A program made the position numbers and the translations under genes. The notes below the pieces were generated by a model. It was not told the origin of the DNA. It searched no databases and saw only the letters and a list, made by a program, of their open reading frames with translations. From the NCBI GenBank assembly GCA_002373855.1, contig DFKO01000211.1:1-14644 (forward strand): a DNA stretch of 14,644 nucleotides, in the 5' to 3' direction. Each line of letters begins with the position of its first letter. The first letter of the stretch is position 1. Below, piece after piece: positions 1 to 8,351 of this stretch. Source of the DNA: Lachnospiraceae bacterium UBA3643. GTDB lineage: Bacteria > Bacillota > Clostridia > Lachnospirales > Lachnospiraceae.

Positions 1-743
1 TTACGGAATTCTCCCTCTGTTTTTTTCTTTGCATCCTCGTAGCTGTAGATTTCAAGATACGCCGCAAATGCATCTCCCGAGCCTATTGCCAGCCTGTCCT
101 GATTCTTTATCCTGAATTCGTGATCGAAATAGTAATATACAGAGTTAAAATCCTGCTTGTCCTCCTCTGACCACTTTGTTGTCAGGTCATGGCCTGTGCC
201 TATGAGGAGCTTCTGATATGTACCCTCTTTAAGTACATTCACATAATTGATCCCTGTCAGCTCATAAAAGTCGAGAAACTCATAATATTTTCTGATCTCG
301 GGATCATTCTCATCCTTCTTTGGGATGACTCTCGTCACATTGGCTTCTACGCTTACAGCCCCCATGTATTTAAGGACACTGACTCTCTTGTTGCCCTCCA
401 TCACATAAAACTTATTATTAAATTCATATGCCTTGATCGGATCTCTGAGTCCCTCTTCCTCAAGAGCATCATAAAGAGCTCCCCATTTTGTGGCAAACTC
501 CGATCCGTTTTCAAGTATGGGCATAAAGTTTCTGGCAAAAGCCGTGGTCCTGCCCGCGCTGTATGTACCGACTACCGATGATATGGGCACTGATACCAGT
601 CCCAGGGATACCTGGGCGTCTGTCCTCACATGCTCTAAAATATCATCAAGCACCGGCAGATACGGTGACTGTCCTTTTGAGACAGCTGCCCTGTATTCTT
701 TTTCTCCAAGCTTTAAAGCTTTGTTGTATTCAACAAGTGACAT
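1..743 (-). CDS. ParB-like domain protein, N-terminal part (cut by window edge)
   Basis: The reading frame starts at an ATG (741-743) preceded by GGAG about 10 bases upstream and stays open to the left edge, giving 247 residues with no stop. The N-terminus has no signal peptide or membrane segment, so this part should be cytosolic. Residues about 103-125 (from DPIKAYEF through VMEGNKRVSVLK) resemble the core of ParB/sulfiredoxin-fold proteins, where a G-N-x-R motif lies between a strand and a helix. From memory, closely similar N-termini occur in long Lachnospiraceae proteins annotated as BMP-family ABC transporter substrate-binding proteins. No binding-protein domain is visible here, so that link is recollection, not sequence evidence. 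It is the last visible gene of a four-gene run, 17 bases after the HD-domain gene. I am confident that it is a real gene, much less so of its function. Confidence 0.75.
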   Translation of the reverse strand, partial: MSLVEYNKALKLGEKEYRAAVSKGQSPYLPVLDDILEHVRTDAQVSLGLVSVPISSVVGTYSAGRTTAFARNFMPILENGSEFATKWGALYDALEEEGLRDPIKAYEFNNKFYVMEGNKRVSVLKYMGAVSVEANVTRVIPKKDENDPEIRKYYEFLDFYELTGINYVNVLKEGTYQKLLIGTGHDLTTKWSEEDKQDFNSVYYYFDHEFRIKNQDRLAIGSGDAFAAYLEIYSYEDAKKKTEGEFR

Positions 744-760
744 TTTGCATCATCTCCATA

Positions 761-1549
761 TTAATTATTATCAAGCCACTCATGCATGAAATCATATACT
801 TCCTTAAGCTGCTTTTTTGCTTTCTCATCCTGAGTCTCAAACAGCATCAGTTTCTCTAAATATCCCTGCTCCCTTGCTATCTGTCTGGACCTTGGATAGA
901 CCAGTTCAAATGCCAGGGATATATGTCCTACCACATAATCCACAGGGCTCTGCTTTAATGACCTCTTCGTTGCATGCTTTTCAAAAAAGCTCTCCATCAC
1001 AGCTTCGGTCACAGAGGAATGTGTCAGATCATATTCTGACACATCATATATCTCAGACATCGGTGTATCTATCTGAACCCTGAAGATATCTATCTTGTCC
1101 GCATCCCTGAGTATCTGTGCAAACATTTTCTCCGTATCGCCAAGCTCAGGCAGTATATAAACACTGTGGTTGCCGATAACCGTACGTAGCAGATCATCAA
1201 GGCTGTCATCTTCCGTAAACTTTCTGATAAGGCCGTCCTCAAACAGTATTTCGCACCCAAGAAGTGCATGATCGACTGACTTTGCATCAGCAAAAGTATT
1301 ATATCTGCGCAGCTGTTCAAATCGGCCTATATCATGGAGCATTCCCGCAAGCCATGCGAAATCCGCTTCCGCATCTGATAAATTAAGGGACTTTGCTATA
1401 TCCCGGCTGATGGCCGCAACCCTGCCTGTATGGGATATCTTAAGGGCTACTTTTGGATTCTCCGCATCATAGGCTTTTACATATTCATTAAAAACATCTG
1501 TTACATGTCTTTTATCAAATTTATATTTTTCAAAATCATAAGAGTTCAT
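761..1549 (-). CDS. HD-domain phosphohydrolase, 262 aa
   Basis: This is a single-domain HD-superfamily protein, expected to be a cytosolic metal-dependent phosphohydrolase acting on a nucleotide or other phosphoester. The metal-binding set is visible: H40 in KISHTGRVA, H72-D73 in AGMLHDIGRF, histidines at 94 and 128, and D149 in ILRDADKIDIF. The substrate cannot be read from the sequence. It lacks the HHExxDGxGYP motif, so it is not an HD-GYP c-di-GMP phosphodiesterase. I chose the ATG at 1549, which sits one base after the stop of the upstream fusion gene and has AGGGAA at good spacing. A TTG at 1567 would add six residues and overlap the upstream gene, but its ribosome site is worse. The tight junctions on both sides (1 and 17 bases) indicate co-transcription and probably translational coupling to the HAD-CPBP gene. 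Confidence 0.9.
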   Translation of the reverse strand: MNSYDFEKYKFDKRHVTDVFNEYVKAYDAENPKVALKISHTGRVAAISRDIAKSLNLSDAEADFAWLAGMLHDIGRFEQLRRYNTFADAKSVDHALLGCEILFEDGLIRKFTEDDSLDDLLRTVIGNHSVYILPELGDTEKMFAQILRDADKIDIFRVQIDTPMSEIYDVSEYDLTHSSVTEAVMESFFEKHATKRSLKQSPVDYVVGHISLAFELVYPRSRQIAREQGYLEKLMLFETQDEKAKKQLKEVYDFMHEWLDNN

Positions 1550-1550
1550 G

Positions 1551-3110
1551 TTACTTTTCCCTGTCAACCATCCACTTTGAATTGGCGATACCGTACATGG
1601 CAGCCACTCCCATGATCAGATAAAGGGCCATTGCCGGATATCCCGTTGCGATACCGGTGATCTTCTCCGGGAGACATGGCAGAAAATAAATGACTGCATT
1701 GGCTGTCATATGAAATACGACTGACGTGATCAGATTGTCTGCTTTTTTATATGCATAAACCATGAGATATCCCATTATGAATGCATATATACCCTGGAGC
1801 AGATTGCCATGATAAAGACCAAAGAAAAGAGCCGATGCAAACATCGCGATCTTTGTGCCAAGGGTCTTCTCCGCTCTGCCAAATATCAGATATCTGAAGA
1901 GTATCTCCTCAACTACCGGAGATATGATCACATATATCAGCGCGCCTACCACAACAGGGATTGAGTTGTTGTATGTCGCATCCTTCATATATCCCGAGAG
2001 GGCCGGAATGATACGACACAGATTTCCCGCAAGGAGATTTAAAAACAGTGCGCATCCCGCACCTGCCGGTATGGAGAGAAGCGTGATATAAACAGACTTT
2101 TTCTCTTTAAATGCGATATTAACCCTGTCGGTCTTAATATACATAAGGAGTATTACGAGTCCGCCAATCAGCATTGATATACCGCTGATGTATCCGGATG
2201 CATACTCGCCGTTAACACCCCAGAACTTTTCACTTAAGGTACCGCCTCTCGCCGCTACCCGGTTATAATAGCCGAGCATTATGGACATGGCCGCTACATT
2301 AGAGAGATAGTAAAGCGCAAACGGTGTAAGCACATATATCGCTCTTAAAAATGATCCTTTCGGAGGCTCTGTCTGCCTCCTGAACTTTTCAGGTATTTCT
2401 TTTTTTATTTTCTGACCTGTCAAAAATTCCGTCAGCTTATCGACTGTGCCGGAAATATTATCGGCACCCGCTTTCTTTAGTTCGTCCCTGCTGCCGTATC
2501 CATAGCTGACGCCTGCTGCATATACCCCCATATCTTTGGCGCCTTTTATATCAAACTTACGGTCTCCGACCATTACAGTCTTTGATTTATATTCCTGTGC
2601 ATCTTCGCCAAAATCATGTATGCCTTTATCAGAGTGATCTGTGCCGTAATACAGAGACAGCAGTGCTTCCTTTACCACTTCGGATTTATCGGAACGGCTG
2701 CCGTCCAGTTCACTGCCGATGACTACATCAAAATATTTATCGATTTTAAAATACTTAAGAATCTTCTCTACAAAGACCGTAGGTTTTGAAGACGCTATCG
2801 CTGTCTTCATCCCCTTTTCCTTTAGGCTCTTTAAGAGATTGTCGATCCCTGGATAAAGCTTGTTTTCATATAAACCGACCTCGGAAAATCTCTCTCTGTA
2901 AAAACTAACAGCTTTAAGAGCCTTTTCATCATCAAAACCATAAAAGCTCGTAAAGCTGTCCTTTAAGGGTGGTCCGATGAATGGCTCAAGCTTATCTATA
3001 TCCGGTTCCTCTATCCCCAATCTGTGAAGAGCATACTGCACTGACTTGCATATACCCTCTTTCGGATCTGTCAGAGTACCGTCAAGATCAAACAAAACAT
3101 AGCCAAACAT
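1551..3110 (-). CDS. HAD phosphatase fused to CPBP (CAAX-type) intramembrane protease, 519 aa
   Basis: Two families sit in one chain. Residues 1-230 are a HAD subfamily IA phosphatase of the phosphoglycolate-phosphatase type: motif I DLDGTLTD with D8 and D10, motif II S107/S108, motif III K142, and motif IV GDRKFD with D183 and D187, followed by the family-typical GYGSRDELKKAGA. Residues about 254-510 hold roughly eight hydrophobic segments with the CPBP/Abi signature: E401-E402-x3-R406 (EEILFR), FGLYH with H434, and H467-x3-N471. This predicts a membrane protein with a cytosolic N-terminal phosphatase and a C-terminal metalloprotease of the Rce1-like fold. All expected catalytic residues are present in both halves. 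The phosphatase has an extra polar stretch of about 24 residues (153-176) between motifs III and IV. The start ATG has CGGAG 9 bases upstream. The phosphatase substrate and the protease target are unknown. It lies 18 bases after the HD-GYP gene and 1 base before the HD gene. Confidence 0.92.
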   Translation of the reverse strand: MFGYVLFDLDGTLTDPKEGICKSVQYALHRLGIEEPDIDKLEPFIGPPLKDSFTSFYGFDDEKALKAVSFYRERFSEVGLYENKLYPGIDNLLKSLKEKGMKTAIASSKPTVFVEKILKYFKIDKYFDVVIGSELDGSRSDKSEVVKEALLSLYYGTDHSDKGIHDFGEDAQEYKSKTVMVGDRKFDIKGAKDMGVYAAGVSYGYGSRDELKKAGADNISGTVDKLTEFLTGQKIKKEIPEKFRRQTEPPKGSFLRAIYVLTPFALYYLSNVAAMSIMLGYYNRVAARGGTLSEKFWGVNGEYASGYISGISMLIGGLVILLMYIKTDRVNIAFKEKKSVYITLLSIPAGAGCALFLNLLAGNLCRIIPALSGYMKDATYNNSIPVVVGALIYVIISPVVEEILFRYLIFGRAEKTLGTKIAMFASALFFGLYHGNLLQGIYAFIMGYLMVYAYKKADNLITSVVFHMTANAVIYFLPCLPEKITGIATGYPAMALYLIMGVAAMYGIANSKWMVDREK

Positions 3111-3128
3111 AAAACCAAACTCCGTTAT

Positions 3129-4610
3129 TTATACTAAATCTGAAACTTTATTTTTCTCCATCTCCCACATGCAGTCGCTGATGACACCGACAAGTTCGAT
3201 GTCCAGCTTACCTTCGTGAGCCATCTCCTCAAGTATCTTGATGGCTTTCGGAGGCGGTACCGTACCTTTATACGGTCTGTCTGTACTGGTTAAGGAGTCG
3301 TATATATCGACAATGGTCAGAATCCTTGTCAGCATATCCAGGTCCTCTGCCCTCAGATGGTTGGGATATCCCGTCCCATCAAGATATTCATGGTGACATG
3401 AGGCTATCTTTCTGACTCTGTCATATTTTTCATTAAACTTGATCTCGGCGAGCATCTTGTCGGTAAATACAACGTGCTGCTCTACAATTTTTCTCTCTTC
3501 TGCTGTAAGCGTACCTTTTGCTATACTTAGACTCTTTACTTCCTCGACAGTCAGATATTCTATCTCTTTACCGTCCGGGTCCTTGTATATCTTGGTTCCC
3601 ATATATTTAATACGTTCAACTTCTCCGGGCTCGAGTCGTCCCTTGATATTAAGCTGAGGGAGTTCCTCAAGGAAGTTTGTCAGGCGCAGGTCCTCCATGG
3701 TCCAGTCCGCCTTGTCGAGCCTGCCTTCAAGCATGTCGATCTTCAGCATCAGCTGTATCTTCTGGAGTCTGGCCACCAGACCGTCATACAAAATGCCGAG
3801 TCTCGTTGCTTTATTAAGAACTTCTCTCGGCGTGATCATCTTGCCAAGGTCATGGAGTCTCGCAGCCATCAGGAGCTGTTCTTTATCGTCCTCACTTATG
3901 AACTCTCTGAACTCTCCTCTTGTATGGAGCATGTTCATATACTCTACGACCTTCTCACAGTACTTTGCCACATTCTTTGTATGGTTGGCATTGTACGGGG
4001 TACGGGCATCGATTGCGGTCGTCATCGATTTGACAAACGAATCAAGGAGCTCGTCCATCTCCTGCATCTTCTGCATTGTCGTAAGTGATATGGACATCTG
4101 GCTCGTAAGTGAGCCTACCAGTTTCTCATACTCTGACGGAAATGATACCAGATTACCGTCATCGTCAGTGCAGTTGATCAGTCGCATGACACCGATGATC
4201 TTGCTGCCTATTTCATATATCGGAACGACCATTACCGACTTGGTCCTGTACTCATGATACTTGTCAAATTCTTTTATTTTTAAAGTCTCAAACTGCTTCT
4301 CAACATATATATCCTCAATGTTAAGGACATCTCTGTGAGACACGGCATAAGTCACCATATTCATGGCTCTGATATCAATATACTCCTCGATGGGATCATA
4401 ATGGTCCCCCCGCTTATCAAGAGTCTTGTTGACATGAATAATCGTAGTAAAGCGGCGCTGATCGGTGACAAATATCTCACCCGAATCGGCTCCTGTAAAT
4501 TTCATACTGGCTTTTAAAAGCAAATCAAAAAGACGCTGGAAATATTTCTCGGTAGCCATGGCATATCCGATGTCCATAATCTCATTGATTTCTTCAGTCA
4601 TTTTAAGCAT
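3129..4610 (-). CDS. GAF plus HD-GYP domain protein, 493 aa (putative cyclic-di-GMP phosphodiesterase)
   Basis: Residues about 20-180 form a GAF-type sensory domain, ending in the strand-rich stretch SVMVVPIYEIGSKIIGVMRL. A helical linker (about 178-200) leads to an HD-GYP domain: H210, H253-D254 in RLHDLGKM, H379, the signature HHEYLDGTGYP at 406-416, and D435 in IVDIYDSLT followed by DRPYKG. HD-GYP enzymes of this kind usually hydrolyse cyclic di-GMP or related cyclic dinucleotides; activity here is inferred from the motifs. About 100 residues (267-365) are inserted between the HD helix and the GTLTAEER segment that normally follows soon after. There is no transmembrane segment, so it should be a cytosolic sensor-hydrolase. 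The ATG at 4610 has CCGGAG 10 bases upstream; the next ATG, at codon 4, is too far from that site. It appears to be the first gene of a four-gene unit with its own promoter. Confidence 0.92.
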   Translation of the reverse strand: MLKMTEEINEIMDIGYAMATEKYFQRLFDLLLKASMKFTGADSGEIFVTDQRRFTTIIHVNKTLDKRGDHYDPIEEYIDIRAMNMVTYAVSHRDVLNIEDIYVEKQFETLKIKEFDKYHEYRTKSVMVVPIYEIGSKIIGVMRLINCTDDDGNLVSFPSEYEKLVGSLTSQMSISLTTMQKMQEMDELLDSFVKSMTTAIDARTPYNANHTKNVAKYCEKVVEYMNMLHTRGEFREFISEDDKEQLLMAARLHDLGKMITPREVLNKATRLGILYDGLVARLQKIQLMLKIDMLEGRLDKADWTMEDLRLTNFLEELPQLNIKGRLEPGEVERIKYMGTKIYKDPDGKEIEYLTVEEVKSLSIAKGTLTAEERKIVEQHVVFTDKMLAEIKFNEKYDRVRKIASCHHEYLDGTGYPNHLRAEDLDMLTRILTIVDIYDSLTSTDRPYKGTVPPPKAIKILEEMAHEGKLDIELVGVISDCMWEMEKNKVSDLV

Positions 4611-4670
4611 GAATCTGTAACTCCGGGCAACTTGATTTTATCCGCAAAATAAAACGTCTCAGACCGTATT

Positions 4671-4699
4671 ATTATAACAAAAGCACTCATTTTTTACAA
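4671..4699 (-). promoter_or_regulatory. Sigma-A-type promoter for the HD-GYP unit
   Basis: On the minus strand a perfect TATAAT (4671-4676) lies exactly 17 bases downstream of TTGTAA (4694-4699), which matches TTGACA at four of six positions. Transcription would start near 4664 and give a leader of about 55 bases before the HD-GYP start codon. The -35 element falls in the loop of the addA terminator and the -10 lies just past its U-tract, so the two signals overlap physically. Confidence 0.6.
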
Positions 4700-4712
4700 G
4701 AAAATGAGTGCT
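4676..4712 (-). terminator. addA: Intrinsic terminator of the addB-addA operon
   Basis: The arms 4701-4712 and 4682-4693 form a perfect 12-bp stem (minus strand AGCACTCATTTT pairing with AAAATGAGTGCT) with a short loop of about 7 bases. On the minus strand it is followed by TTTGTTAT. It begins 34 bases after the addA stop codon. The plus-strand side has no T-run after the stem, so it works as a terminator only for leftward transcription. Confidence 0.8.
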
Positions 4713-4746
4713 CTGTCAGCTTTAGCAAATCTTTGATTTTTATGGG

Positions 4747-7700
4747 TCAGACCGGTATCTCCTCATCAAGCCGGAATGAATAAATTATCGTCTCCGATAC
4801 ATTGTATCCGGTTATCCTCTCCACCGCCTCTTTATAGAGTTCCAGCTGGCTTTCATACTTGTCCGCCAGTTCATCTCCATTGTTTACCCTGTCAGTCTTG
4901 TAATCCATGATCACAACACTGCCATTCTCCACAAAATATGCATCAATGATACCCTGGACGATTATATTCTCACTGTCAGGAAATCTCTTCTCAATCTCAC
5001 TGGCCTTCTTGCCAAGGAAAAATGATTTTTCCTTAAAGAGCTTACCCTCTTTATCAGCCCTGCACATCCTCTTTGCCAGGTCTGTATCAAAAAATGCGCT
5101 GCATTTATCCACATCAACAATGTCTCTGTAGCCTTTTTCCAGCAAGCCTTTCTCATCAAATTGTTTTATGCATTCGGTGATATATTCTCTTCTTTCTTTT
5201 CCGGTGAGATCTCCTGTCTTTGAAAAATCAAGGAGTTCCATTACACGGTGGGTCGCACTTCCCTTTGCAGCTCCCATATTCATAAAAGGACTCTCGCTTC
5301 CGTCCACCGCGAATGACGGTACAGCCTCGTTTTCGAAGATATCTTTGCTCTCCTCCTTTGCCTCATATTCCCGGTGGAAACTTTCAGTCTCCTCATAATG
5401 TTTCATCTTTATGGCTGATACGCTCGTCTTAATATAAAGACCGTCAAGATACTCGCCCTCGTACTTTGGATGTAAACCTTCTTCATATTCTTCTTTTACC
5501 TTCGGATCCAGGCTCTTTTCGGCTGATGCTTCACTGCCGCCATTATTAATGAGGACCTCTTTTCTGCGACTCATTTCCCTGTTTCTCATATCATCCGTGA
5601 TTATGAGATCATCAACACCTGTCCTTATGATCAGACGATCCTGGAGACCTTCGTTGTAAATAGCAGCGAGTATCAGCTTAAATGCATTATCATATCCCTG
5701 AATATCCGAGTTAAGCAGGGTGCCCGGCTCCGGCATTTTATCAAGGATATCTGCCTTCTCGCATCCTGTGACTATCAGCTTCTCCCTGGCTCTTGTAAGG
5801 GCTACATAGATAAGCCGCATGGCTTCCGCCCTGTCAGCATTTTTAATCACAGATGCAACTGCATTTTTTCTGACATCCCTTTTTCTGGTCCGTCTGCCTG
5901 TATCAATTATATCCGCTGCCATACCATACTCCCTGTCATAGAGCACCCGGCCTTTCTGATCCATGGCATTGTACTGTTTGCCAAGGCCTGATACAAATAC
6001 TACAGGAAACTCCAGTCCCTTGCTTTTATGCATGCTCATTATCCGGACCACGTTATCACCGTCAGTGATCGTACCTGCCTCACCCTCATCTACCTCTCTG
6101 GCCCTTAATGACCGGATATATCTGTTAAACTGAAAGAGTCCGTGGTAGCTTGTCTTTTCAAAATCGGTAGCTTTTTCAAGGAGTGCCAGTATATTGGCTC
6201 TGCGCTTTTCGCCTGACGGCAGGGCTGTCATATGAATGAGATAATCGGTATCCTCAAGGATTTTTTCAAGGAGTTCACGCAAAGACATGTATTTTGACAT
6301 CTTTCCGTGTCTTTCGAGTTTCTCCATGAGTCTGTTTTTTCTTTGAATAAATCTCTCATCACTACAGCCTGCAAAATCATCATAGAGACTCGCGCCCTTT
6401 TGTCTGCCGATGCGCATTTTGGCTATCTCCTCCGGGCTGAATCCACCTATATCCCCTGTGAGTACACCGTAAAAATCAATATCATTTCGGGGATTGTCAA
6501 GTACAGAGAGATATGAAAGTAGCGATGTCACTTCCGTAGCCGAGAAGTATCCCCTCTTTTCAGCTGCATATGCAGGTATACCATTCTTTTCAAGGACCTC
6601 TTTTATCACATTGTTAATATCCTTCTCAACACGGAGCAGGATGACTATATCGGAATATTTAAGTTCTCTCCTGGTACCGTCCTTTTCAGTCACCATATAG
6701 TTTTCCTCAAAGAGAGCATTTATCCTGCCGGCTATGATGGCCGCTTCACATTCGACAGAGCTGACGCTTTCTGACAGTCCGCTTTCCTTAAGATCGGTCT
6801 CATCAAAAAAGATCACTTCAGGCTCTTTATCGTCAGACACATCATAATTCACTGCGCCATAATATAATCTGGCACTATCATCATAATCGATCCCTCCGCA
6901 TGTAAATCTGTTCATCACATTTTCAAAAATCATGTTTGCAAAATCAAGAACGGCACTTCTGCTTCGGTAGTTTTTATTTAAGTCAATCCTGATATCCCTG
7001 CCTTCTTTTCCATATGTCAGGTACTTGCCTGTAAAGATATCGGGACACGCCCCTCTGAACCTGTATATACTCTGCTTTACGTCACCTACCATGAAATAAT
7101 TATTATCTCTGCAGATTTTTGTCAGTATACTTTCCTGTAGAGCATTTGAATCCTGATACTCATCAACCATGATCACTTCAAAATAATCCCTGTACTCAGC
7201 CGCGGTCTTTGAAGGCTTTTTAGGATCATCTTTATCCGAGAGAATTTTCAGGGCCAGCCTCTCCATATCCACAAAGTCAATAACGTTTCTGTCACGCTTT
7301 GCCGCATCAAAAGCATCCATAAACCGCACCGTGAAGTCAATAAATGCCTTAAGTACACCTGCCATTTTCTTGCCGTCATCAATTACCGTCTCCGGATTGA
7401 AATTCAGTTTTTTCTTTGATATATCATCGACAAAGCCTTTTATTTTTTTCTTTACATCAGATATATACGTCTTTCTGTCGTATTTCTTTCTGCCAAGGCT
7501 TTTGTTGTCAAACAATTTAACCTTTTTGATAAGTTCACCAATGTCCTCTGCCCTCGCCATATTCTCAAGCTGCTCAAGGATATTATTAATAGCATCTGCA
7601 TCTGACTGTTCAATCTCGTCTGCATATTTATCGCAATACTTTTTAAGTCCCTTTGCCATAGTGACAGCATCGGACACTATCATCAGAGCCTCATTAAATA

Positions 7701-8349
7701 CCGACTGAAACAGAGGCGTGGCATACATTTCGTCCTCAGTGTCCGCTGTATAACATTTAAGGGCCTCTTTTATCCACTCATCCCTGTCGGGAGTACTGAA
7801 TAAAAATCCTGCAAAAGATAAAACCATATCCTCCAGATCTGCCGGTCTGCCGGTCAGGGTATCGAGAATCAGTTTTGTTTCTTCTGATGTATCACCGTTT
7901 TCCAGACTTTCCTCAAGGATTTCATCAAAAGTCTCTTTTAAGATCAGACTCTTTTCACCCTGATCGAGGACGCGGAATCCCGGATCAATACCAATATCAG
8001 AGAAATTGTTATGTATGATAAACAGACAGAAACTGTCTATCGTTGTGATCAGGGCATTCTGGACAAGGAGCGACTGAGCATACAGCCTCTCATCCTCCGG
8101 ATTATCCTTTAGTCTGTCTATGAGTTTACCTGTCACACGCTCTCTCATTTCAGAGGCTGCCGCCTCTGTAAATGTGAGAACCACCATCCTGTCTATGCTC
8201 ACAGGATGATCCTTATCCATGATCAGCTCTACTATACGCTCTGCGAGTACTTCTGTCTTGCCGCTTCCCGCAGCTGCCGATACCAGGAGATTTGCCCCGC
8301 GCATATCTATTACACTCTGCTGCTCGTCAGAAAATTTTACTTTTCCCAT
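4747..8349 (-). CDS. addA: AddA: ATP-dependent helicase/nuclease subunit A, 1200 aa
   Basis: AddA is the motor subunit of the AddAB (RexAB) helicase-nuclease, which unwinds and degrades DNA from double-strand ends until a Chi-type site and then prepares a 3' tail for RecA. It is cytosolic and works as a heterodimer with AddB. The UvrD-like superfamily 1 motifs are all visible: Walker A AAAGSGKT (25-32), motif Ia TFTEAAASEM (59-68), DEYQD (396-400), GDVKQSIYRFRGA (422-434), NYRS (460-463), MSMHKSKGLEFP (771-782) and LIYVALTRAREKL (846-858). The C-terminal RecB-type nuclease has H1034, D1136 in GIIDAYF, and D1149 and K1151 in DYKTD. The length fits the family. The ATG at 8349 is 2 bases after the addB stop and is served by a very strong site, GGGGAGGAGG, with a 7-base spacer; the site lies within the last addB codons. 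Translational coupling to addB is therefore likely. Nothing appears damaged. Confidence 0.98.
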   Translation of the reverse strand: MGKVKFSDEQQSVIDMRGANLLVSAAAGSGKTEVLAERIVELIMDKDHPVSIDRMVVLTFTEAAASEMRERVTGKLIDRLKDNPEDERLYAQSLLVQNALITTIDSFCLFIIHNNFSDIGIDPGFRVLDQGEKSLILKETFDEILEESLENGDTSEETKLILDTLTGRPADLEDMVLSFAGFLFSTPDRDEWIKEALKCYTADTEDEMYATPLFQSVFNEALMIVSDAVTMAKGLKKYCDKYADEIEQSDADAINNILEQLENMARAEDIGELIKKVKLFDNKSLGRKKYDRKTYISDVKKKIKGFVDDISKKKLNFNPETVIDDGKKMAGVLKAFIDFTVRFMDAFDAAKRDRNVIDFVDMERLALKILSDKDDPKKPSKTAAEYRDYFEVIMVDEYQDSNALQESILTKICRDNNYFMVGDVKQSIYRFRGACPDIFTGKYLTYGKEGRDIRIDLNKNYRSRSAVLDFANMIFENVMNRFTCGGIDYDDSARLYYGAVNYDVSDDKEPEVIFFDETDLKESGLSESVSSVECEAAIIAGRINALFEENYMVTEKDGTRRELKYSDIVILLRVEKDINNVIKEVLEKNGIPAYAAEKRGYFSATEVTSLLSYLSVLDNPRNDIDFYGVLTGDIGGFSPEEIAKMRIGRQKGASLYDDFAGCSDERFIQRKNRLMEKLERHGKMSKYMSLRELLEKILEDTDYLIHMTALPSGEKRRANILALLEKATDFEKTSYHGLFQFNRYIRSLRAREVDEGEAGTITDGDNVVRIMSMHKSKGLEFPVVFVSGLGKQYNAMDQKGRVLYDREYGMAADIIDTGRRTRKRDVRKNAVASVIKNADRAEAMRLIYVALTRAREKLIVTGCEKADILDKMPEPGTLLNSDIQGYDNAFKLILAAIYNEGLQDRLIIRTGVDDLIITDDMRNREMSRRKEVLINNGGSEASAEKSLDPKVKEEYEEGLHPKYEGEYLDGLYIKTSVSAIKMKHYEETESFHREYEAKEESKDIFENEAVPSFAVDGSESPFMNMGAAKGSATHRVMELLDFSKTGDLTGKERREYITECIKQFDEKGLLEKGYRDIVDVDKCSAFFDTDLAKRMCRADKEGKLFKEKSFFLGKKASEIEKRFPDSENIIVQGIIDAYFVENGSVVIMDYKTDRVNNGDELADKYESQLELYKEAVERITGYNVSETIIYSFRLDEEIPV

Positions 8350-8351
8350 TT

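Noticed and set aside
761..1567. Longer version of the HD-domain gene starting at a TTG at 1567
   Set aside because: The ATG at 1549 has a better ribosome site and the normal one-base junction with the upstream stop. The TTG start would overlap the upstream gene and add six non-conserved residues.
3697..4257. 186-residue open frame on the plus strand inside the HD-GYP gene
   Set aside because: It is fully antisense to a gene with clear catalytic motifs, is serine-rich as expected of a reverse-frame shadow, and has no ribosome site or recognisable domain.
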